Shown: one piece after another, positions 58,737-64,000 of the stretch
Layout: the number at the start of each line of letters is the position of its first letter
How positions within the stretch are numbered: the stretch's first letter is position 1
Assembly (NCBI RefSeq): GCF_030209175.1
Contig: NZ_JARVSM010000006.1
Span: forward strand, 248,001-312,000
Reading direction: 5' to 3'
Length of the DNA stretch: 64,000 nt
Source of the DNA: Pseudomonas sp. efr-133-TYG-5
GTDB lineage: Bacteria; Pseudomonadota; Gammaproteobacteria; Pseudomonadales; Pseudomonadaceae
The notes under the pieces: generated by a model
The model's input: only the letters and a program-made list of their open reading frames with translations
Told to the model about the DNA's origin: nothing
Databases searched by the model: none
Made by a program: the position numbers and the translations under genes

Positions 58737-60473
58737 TTACATGCGCTCCAGGGTTTCCAGGCCCAACAGCTCCAGGCCTTGCTTGAGGGTACGGCCGGTC
58801 AGCGCGGCAAGGCGCAGGCGGCTCTGCATTTGCGCCGGGGTGTCGGCGGCGAGGATCGGGCAGTTCTCGTAGAAGCTGGAGAACAGGCCGGCAACGTCGT
58901 ACAGGTAAGTGCAGAGGATGTGCGGCGTGCCTTTTTCCGCGACGCTGTTCAGCACTTCGCCGAACTGCGCCAGTTTGGCGGCCAGCTCTTGCTCATGGGC
59001 GGCTTCCAGCACGATCTGGCCGTCGACTTCGCTGAAGTCCTTGCCCAGCTTGCGAAACACGCCGGCCACGCGGGTATAGGCGTACAGCAGGTACGGCGCG
59101 GTGTTGCCTTCGAAGTTCAGCATCAGGTCGAAGTTGAAGCTGTAGTCGCTGGTGCGGTGCTTGGACAGGTCGGCGTATTTCACCGCACCGATGCCGACGA
59201 CCCTGGCGATGTTGCGCAGTTCGTCTTCGGCCAGTGTCGGGTTTTTCTCTTTTACCAATGCGTAGGCGCGTTCCTGCGCTTCGGTCAGCAGGTCGATCAG
59301 CTTGACGGTGCCGCCATCACGGGTCTTGAACGGACGGCCATCGGCGCCATTCATGGTGCCGAAACCCATGTGCTCCATCTCCATCGGATGGGTGACGAAC
59401 CCGGCCTTGCGTGCCACCGCGAACACTTGCTGGAAGTGCAGGGCCTGGCGCTGGTCGACGAAATACAGCGCGCGGTCAGCCTTGAGCTTGCCGCTGCGGT
59501 AACGCACGGCCGCCAGGTCGGTAGTGGCGTACAGATAGCCGCCGTCGGCCTTGACGATGATCACCGGCAGCGGCTCGCCGTCAGCGTTCTTGAACTCGTC
59601 GAGGAACACGCACTGGGCGCCGTTGCTCTCGACCAGCAGGCCCGCTGCCTTGAGGTCGTTGACCACGTTGATCAGGTCGTCGTTGTAGGCGCTTTCGCCC
59701 ATCACGTCGGCCATGGTCAGTTTGACGTTGAGCAGTTCGTAGATCTTCTGGCAGTGCGACAGCGAGATGTCCTTGAAGCGCGTCCACAGCGCCAGGCACT
59801 CGGCATCGCCGGCCTGCAGCTTGACCACCAGGCCACGGGCGCGGTCGGCGAACTCCGGGGATTCGTCGAAACGCTGCTTGGCGGCACGGTAGAAGTTTTC
59901 CAGGTCCGACAGCTCGTCGCTGGTGATCGGGTTTTCCTGCAGGTAGGCCATCAGCATGCCGAACTGGGTACCCCAGTCGCCCACGTGGTTCTGGCGGATC
60001 ACTTCGTCGCCAAGGAACTCGAGAACACGGGCCACGCCGTCGCCGATGATGGTCGAGCGCAGGTGGCCGACGTGCATCTCTTTGGCCAGGTTCGGTGCCG
60101 ACAGGTCAACCACGGTGCGCTGCGCCGGGCCGGCCTTGCGCACGCCGACGTGAGCGTCGGCCAGCGCGGCGTCGAGGCGGTTGGCCAGGGCCTGGGTGTT
60201 CTGGAAGAAGTTGATGAAGCCCGGGCCGGCGATTTCGGCCTTGCTGACGTTCTCGTCGGCCGGCAGCGCGGCGATGAGTTTTTCCGCCAGGTCGCGCGGC
60301 TTCATGCCCGCAGGCTTGGCCAGCATCATCGCGATGTTGCTGGCGAAGTCGCCGTGGGTCTTGTCACGGGCGTTTTCCACCTGGATCGCCGGCGACAGGC
60401 CTTCAGGCAACACACCTTCGTTGACGAGTTGGGTGAGGGCTTGTTGGATCAGCTGGCGAATGGTGTCTTTCAT
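58737..60473 (-). CDS. argS: Arginyl-tRNA synthetase
   Basis: The 578-residue class I synthetase has the HIGH-like HVGH at 134-137 and the N-terminal Add1 domain typical of ArgRS. The start at 60473 (MKDTIRQLIQQAL) is the usual N-terminus; the longer open frame upstream runs through a REP doublet and is not coding. Confidence 0.96.
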   Translation of the reverse strand: MKDTIRQLIQQALTQLVNEGVLPEGLSPAIQVENARDKTHGDFASNIAMMLAKPAGMKPRDLAEKLIAALPADENVSKAEIAGPGFINFFQNTQALANRLDAALADAHVGVRKAGPAQRTVVDLSAPNLAKEMHVGHLRSTIIGDGVARVLEFLGDEVIRQNHVGDWGTQFGMLMAYLQENPITSDELSDLENFYRAAKQRFDESPEFADRARGLVVKLQAGDAECLALWTRFKDISLSHCQKIYELLNVKLTMADVMGESAYNDDLINVVNDLKAAGLLVESNGAQCVFLDEFKNADGEPLPVIIVKADGGYLYATTDLAAVRYRSGKLKADRALYFVDQRQALHFQQVFAVARKAGFVTHPMEMEHMGFGTMNGADGRPFKTRDGGTVKLIDLLTEAQERAYALVKEKNPTLAEDELRNIARVVGIGAVKYADLSKHRTSDYSFNFDLMLNFEGNTAPYLLYAYTRVAGVFRKLGKDFSEVDGQIVLEAAHEQELAAKLAQFGEVLNSVAEKGTPHILCTYLYDVAGLFSSFYENCPILAADTPAQMQSRLRLAALTGRTLKQGLELLGLETLERM

Positions 60474-60607
60474 GGTCTTCTCTTTCGACCGCAAGCGCGG
60501 CGGCGCATCGGTGCGCGGGTGGAAAAACTGGGCATTATCCGTTGCGAAGACGGGCTTGCCAACCTTAGCAAACAGGATGTGGATGTGTGGTGACAATTCC
60601 TCAGTCA

Positions 60608-60671
60608 TCGCTGGCAAGCCAGTTCCCACAAGAGCGACGCAATTTCCCTGTGGGAGCTGGCTTGCCAGCGA
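60608..60671. repeat. REP doublet (REPIN), GCTGGCTTGCCAGC type
   Basis: TCGCTGGCAAGCCAGTTCCC and GTGGGAGCTGGCTTGCCAGC form an inverted pair between argS and priA. Confidence 0.88.
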
Positions 60672-60685
60672 TAGCAATCGATCAA

Positions 60686-62905
60686 TCAATACAAATCCAC
60701 AGGGTCGACATCCAGCGACCAGCGCACCGCCCGCCCGCTCGGCATCTGTTCCAGCACCAGCAACCAGCTGGCGAGCAATCGATGCAGCGGCGCCCGTGCT
60801 GTGGCCTGCAGCAACAACTGCGCGCGATAGCGCCCGGCGCGGCGCTCCATCGGCGCTGGCACGGGGCCCAACAACTCGATACCGCTGAGGTTCTGTTCGG
60901 CCAGCAGGCGCTCGGCCTCGCTGCACGCCTCATCGAGGAAACCTTCGGCCTGCCCCGGCTTGTGCGCTTCCGCGCGCAGCAGCGCCAAATGGGCAAACGG
61001 CGGCAAACCGGCAGCACGCCGCTCGCTCAGAGCCTGTTCGGCGAAAGCGAAATAGCCCTGCTCGGTCAATTGCACCAGTAACGGATGATCGGCGAGGTGG
61101 GTCTGGATGATCACTTTGCCCGGCTCCTCCGCCCGCCCGGCGCGTCCGGCGACCTGGACGATCAGTTGCGCCATGCGTTCGCTGGCACGGAAGTCGCCGG
61201 AGAACAGCCCGCCGTCGGCATCGAGGATCGACACCAGTGTGACCCGCGGGAAGTGGTGACCCTTGGCCAGCATCTGCGTACCGACCAGAATGCACGGTTG
61301 CCCCTTCTGGATCGTGGCGAACAGCTGGTTCATCGCGTCCTTGCGCGACGTGCTGTCGCGGTCGACCCGCAGCACCGGGTAATCCGGGAAGAGGATCGCC
61401 AGGCGCTCCTCGGCGCGCTCGGTGCCAGCACCCACCGGGCGCAGGTCGACCTTGTTGCATTTGGGGCACTGGCGCGGCGTGCGTTCGACGTAGCCACAGT
61501 GGTGGCAGCGCAGTTCGCCATAGCGCTGGTGCACGGTCATCCGCGCGTCGCAGCGCTGGCACTCGGACATCCAGCCGCAATCGTGGCACAACAGAGTCGG
61601 CGCGAAACCCCGGCGGTTGAGGAAGACCAGCACCTGCTGGCCGGCCGCGAGGGTCTGGCCGATGGCTTGTTGCATCGGCCCGGAAATGCCGCTGTCCAGT
61701 GGACGGCTTTTCACGTCCAGGCGCAGGAAACGTGGCTGCTTGGCGCCGCCGGCCCGTTCGTTGAGGCGCAGCAGGCCATAGCGGCCGGTGTAGGCGTTGT
61801 GCAGGCTTTCCAGCGACGGCGTGGCGGAGCCGAGGACGATCGGCACGTTTTCCTGCCGCGCCCGCACCAGGGCCAGGTCGCGGGCGTGGTAACGCAGGCC
61901 TTCCTGCTGTTTATAGGAGCCATCGTGCTCTTCGTCGATGATGATCAGCCCGGGATTTTTCATCGGCGTGAACAGCGCCGAACGGGTGCCGATAATAATG
62001 TCGGCTTCGCCGTCGCGGGCGGCGAGCCAGGCATCGAGGCGCTCGCGGTCGTTGACCGCCGAGTGCAGCAGGGCGATGCGCGCATTGAAACGCTGCTCGA
62101 AGCGCGCCAGGGTCTGCGGGCCGAGGTTGATCTCCGGGATCAGCACCAGTGCCTGCTTGCCGGCCTCGAGGGTTTCGCGGATCAGCTGCAGATAGACTTC
62201 AGTCTTGCCGCTGCCGGTGACACCGGCCAGCAGGAAGGCGTGATAGCTGTCGAACCCGGCGCGGATCGCTTCATAGGCCGCGCGTTGTTCGCTGTTGAGC
62301 GGCAGCTCCGGCTGCGCCAGCCAGTGTTCGTGGCGGGCGCCGGGGGCATGGCGGCGCACTTCGACCTGCACCAGCGCCTTGGCCAGCAACAGGTCGAGAC
62401 TGTCCTTGCTCAGCATCAGTTTGCTCAGCAACTGGTGAGCCACGCCGTGGGGGTGCTGGGCCAGCGTCGCCAGGGCTTCGCGCTGGCGCGGGGCACGGGC
62501 GATGCGCGGATCCTCGAGGCTGGCGCCGGGCGCCACCGACCAGAAGCGTTCCTGGCGGGCCTCGGCCGGTTCGCCCTGGCGCAACAGCACCGGCAGCGCC
62601 CAGCTCAGGGTGTCGCCGAGGCTGTGCTGGTAATACTGCGACGTCCACAGGCACAGCTTGAACAGCGCCGGCGGCAGCGGCGAGGTCTCGTCGAGCAGGG
62701 CCAGCGCGGGCTTGAGCTTTTCCACCGGCACTTCGCTGGTGTCGCTGACTTCCACCAGCACCCCGATCATCTCGCGTCGACCGAACGGCACCCGCAGGCG
62801 CATGCCCGGCTGCAACTGGGCGCGCAGCACGCCGGCCGGGGCCCGGTAGTCGAACAGGCGGCGCAGGGGCGAAGGCAGGGCGAGGCGCAGAATGGCGTCG
62901 GGCAC
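60686..62905 (-). CDS. priA: Primosomal protein N' (PriA helicase)
   Basis: The 739-residue helicase restarts stalled replication forks. Walker A GVTGSGKT is at 228-235, DEEH at 324-327, and a zinc region with paired cysteines (CHDCGWMSECQRC, CHHCGY, CPKC) follows. The likely start is a GTG at 62905 (MPDAILRLALPSPLRRLF); no good Shine-Dalgarno is seen. It is divergent from rpmE. Confidence 0.95.
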   Translation of the reverse strand: MPDAILRLALPSPLRRLFDYRAPAGVLRAQLQPGMRLRVPFGRREMIGVLVEVSDTSEVPVEKLKPALALLDETSPLPPALFKLCLWTSQYYQHSLGDTLSWALPVLLRQGEPAEARQERFWSVAPGASLEDPRIARAPRQREALATLAQHPHGVAHQLLSKLMLSKDSLDLLLAKALVQVEVRRHAPGARHEHWLAQPELPLNSEQRAAYEAIRAGFDSYHAFLLAGVTGSGKTEVYLQLIRETLEAGKQALVLIPEINLGPQTLARFEQRFNARIALLHSAVNDRERLDAWLAARDGEADIIIGTRSALFTPMKNPGLIIIDEEHDGSYKQQEGLRYHARDLALVRARQENVPIVLGSATPSLESLHNAYTGRYGLLRLNERAGGAKQPRFLRLDVKSRPLDSGISGPMQQAIGQTLAAGQQVLVFLNRRGFAPTLLCHDCGWMSECQRCDARMTVHQRYGELRCHHCGYVERTPRQCPKCNKVDLRPVGAGTERAEERLAILFPDYPVLRVDRDSTSRKDAMNQLFATIQKGQPCILVGTQMLAKGHHFPRVTLVSILDADGGLFSGDFRASERMAQLIVQVAGRAGRAEEPGKVIIQTHLADHPLLVQLTEQGYFAFAEQALSERRAAGLPPFAHLALLRAEAHKPGQAEGFLDEACSEAERLLAEQNLSGIELLGPVPAPMERRAGRYRAQLLLQATARAPLHRLLASWLLVLEQMPSGRAVRWSLDVDPVDLY

Positions 62906-62955
62906 GCGGGGGGATCTCGATCAGCAGGCGATTAAAAGGACTGCGTACATAACCT

Positions 62956-63043
62956 GTGGGAGCGAGCCTGCTCGCGAAAGCGGTGTGTCAGGCGGCTGAT
63001 ATGGCGGCTGATAATTCGTCTTCGCGAGCAGGCTCGCTCCCAC
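62956..63043. repeat. REP doublet (REPIN), AGCCTGCT type
   Basis: GTGGGAGCGAGCCTGCTCGC and its inverse lie in the priA-rpmE divergent region. Confidence 0.9.
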
Positions 63044-63096
63044 AGGGACAGCGCAATGGGCCGGGAGCCTAGCAGACGGTCGGTCTAAGGGACAGC

Positions 63097-63124
63097 TTGC
63101 GCGATTGACATTGTCTGGTAGAAT
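63097..63124 (+). promoter_or_regulatory. Candidate sigma-70 promoter of rpmE
   Basis: TTGCGC (63097-63102) and TAGAAT (63119-63124) are 16 bases apart, about 70 bases before the rpmE start. A better-looking TTGACA at 63105 is too close to the -10 to pair with it. Confidence 0.4.
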
Positions 63125-63193
63125 CCGCGGCCTAATTACGTGCGGTATTCAACAATCGTGTTGGGTGGCGGCACGCTAGCTGAGGAAGACATC

Positions 63194-63412
63194 ATGAAAG
63201 CTGATATCCACCCGAATTACCCAGAAGTTGCCGTAACTTGCAGCTGCGGCAACAAGTTCGAAACCCGTTCGACCTTCGGCAAAGCCCTGGCGATCGACGT
63301 TTGCAACGAATGCCACCCGTTCTACACCGGTAAGCAGAAGACTCTGGACACCGGCGGCCGCGTTCAGCGCTTCGCCGACCGTTTCGGTGCTTTCGGTGCG
63401 AAAAAGGCCTAA
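63194..63412 (+). CDS. rpmE: 50S ribosomal protein L31 (zinc-binding type)
   Basis: The 72-residue protein MKADIHPNYPEVAVTCSCGN keeps the four cysteines of the zinc form (C16, C18, C37, C40). GAGGAAG precedes the ATG at 63194. A terminator hairpin lies 50 bases past the stop, within the next gene. Confidence 0.97.
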   Translation: MKADIHPNYPEVAVTCSCGNKFETRSTFGKALAIDVCNECHPFYTGKQKTLDTGGRVQRFADRFGAFGAKKA

Positions 63413-63453
63413 GGCCCTTCATTCTGGAAAACCTCAGCGGCTTTTCCGGTCTG

Positions 63454-64000
63454 ATGAAAAAGGCGTCCCTCGCGGGCGCCTTTTTTGTGTCCGCGATTTG
63501 GCTGTCCGCCGCCCAGGCCTTCTGTCCGGCGCCCGCCGGACTCGCCAGCGTCGCGGTACAGCGCGTGGTCGATGGCGACACCTTGCGCCTGAGCGACGGG
63601 CGCAGTGTGCGCATGATCGGTCTCAACACCCCTGAGCTGGGCAAGCAGGGCCGCAGTGACGAGCCGTACGCAGTGGCGGCGCGCCAGCGCCTCGAGGCAC
63701 TGGTCGCCGACAGCGGCGGACGTGTCGCGCTGGTGCCCGGGAGAGAAGCCCGCGATCGTTATGGCCGCACCCTCGCGCATGTCTACAGCAGCGGCGGCGC
63801 CAATCTCGAAGCGCAAATGCTGGCCGACGGCCTCGGTTTTCAGGTGGCGGTGGCGCCGAATGTCGATCTCGTCGCTTGTCAGCAAGCCGCCGAGCGCAGT
63901 GCGCGGCAGGCCGGGCGAGGCCTCTGGCGGCATTCGCCTGTACTGAAAGCGGAGCAGATCCGTCGTTCCGGTTTCGCTGTGGTCAGTGGGCGTGTGAGCA
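63454..64000 (+). CDS. Secreted thermonuclease-like nuclease (partial, 3' end outside window)
   Basis: From the ATG at 63454 the frame is open to the window end (182 codons). It has a signal peptide MKKASLAGAFFVSAIWLSAA and a staphylococcal-nuclease domain: VVDGDTLRL, RMIGLNTPELG and RDRYGR hold the metal and catalytic Asp, Arg, Glu and Arg. It should hydrolyse nucleic acids outside the cytoplasm. The frame is also open upstream, and no clear Shine-Dalgarno is visible, so the start may move. Its first codons form the rpmE terminator. Confidence 0.85.
   Translation, partial: MKKASLAGAFFVSAIWLSAAQAFCPAPAGLASVAVQRVVDGDTLRLSDGRSVRMIGLNTPELGKQGRSDEPYAVAARQRLEALVADSGGRVALVPGREARDRYGRTLAHVYSSGGANLEAQMLADGLGFQVAVAPNVDLVACQQAAERSARQAGRGLWRHSPVLKAEQIRRSGFAVVSGRVS
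63457..63486 (+). terminator. Rho-independent terminator of rpmE, inside the nuclease gene
   Basis: GGCG-T-CCC pairs with GGG-CGCC around the loop TCGC (63462-63480), with five A before and six T after. It overlaps codons 2-11 of the nuclease gene. Confidence 0.8.

Noticed and set aside
63105..63124. TTGACA at 63105 as -35 box for rpmE
   Set aside because: Only eight bases separate it from TAGAAT; TTGCGC at 63097 gives a workable 16-base spacer.
1..64000. Prophage, integrative element or defence island
   Set aside because: No integrase, transposase, phage, toxin-antitoxin or restriction gene was seen, no tRNA target site, and gene order matches conserved core chromosome.

Overview
The window is a stretch of core chromosome from a fluorescent Pseudomonas, most likely the P. 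fluorescens group. Four things point there: the high-GC coding style, a complete class II (medium-chain-length) PHA locus in the order phaC1-phaZ-phaC2-phaD facing phaI-phaF, a large hut locus of the type known from P. fluorescens, and many REP doublets of the GTGGGAGC...GCGA kind between genes. Gene order from hutF to the rpmE/nuclease pair follows what I remember of the PA5106-PA5048 part of P. aeruginosa PAO1. I see no integrase, transposase, phage gene, tRNA, rRNA or CRISPR array. This is housekeeping and catabolic DNA, not a genomic island.

Layout. (1) 1-13.3 kb: the end of a YkgJ-like gene, glycogen phosphorylase, a coupled pair of uncharacterised membrane proteins (DUF2339/DUF3999), fructose-1,6-bisphosphatase, a DUF924 protein, an amino-acid-type chemoreceptor, a small lipoprotein and a lipocalin. 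(2) 13.4-28.2 kb: histidine utilisation. hutF diverges from hutCD. A long regulatory region then leads into hutU, an NCS1 permease, an ABC transporter (hutXWV), two histidase-like genes (the first lacks the MIO cofactor tripeptide), hutI and hutG. (3) 28.4-31.9 kb: an orphan choline/betaine-type binding protein, an esterase-like hydrolase, proline iminopeptidase and D-aminoacyl-tRNA deacylase. (4) 32.1-41.5 kb: periplasmic glucan synthesis (opgGH), an amino-acid-type ABC transporter and an HBM-type chemoreceptor. (5) 41.7-47.9 kb, minus strand: ubiE-ubiJ-ubiB and hisI-hisE-tatA-tatB-tatC-rsmE. (6) 48.0-55.2 kb: the PHA locus. (7) 55.4-64 kb: a DUF971 protein, hslVU protease, a SPOR protein, argS, priA, rpmE and the start of a secreted nuclease that runs off the window.

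How the genes work together. The hut genes take histidine or urocanate through urocanate, imidazolonepropionate, formiminoglutamate and formylglutamate to glutamate; HutF plus HutG give the five-step route. The hutU leader shows a -24/-12 (sigma-54) promoter whose predicted start lies inside a HutC-type palindrome, which fits activator-plus-repressor control. The phaC1 leader also has a -24/-12 element. The phaC1, hutH2 and choX-like genes each have an AAnAAnAA sequence close to the ribosome-binding region, a possible Hfq/Crc target.

I found no wholly new multi-gene system. The best leads are the MIO-less histidase paralogue, the hutU promoter, the DUF2339/DUF3999 membrane pair, a rpmE terminator that doubles as signal-peptide codons, and a family of nested-palindrome repeats.
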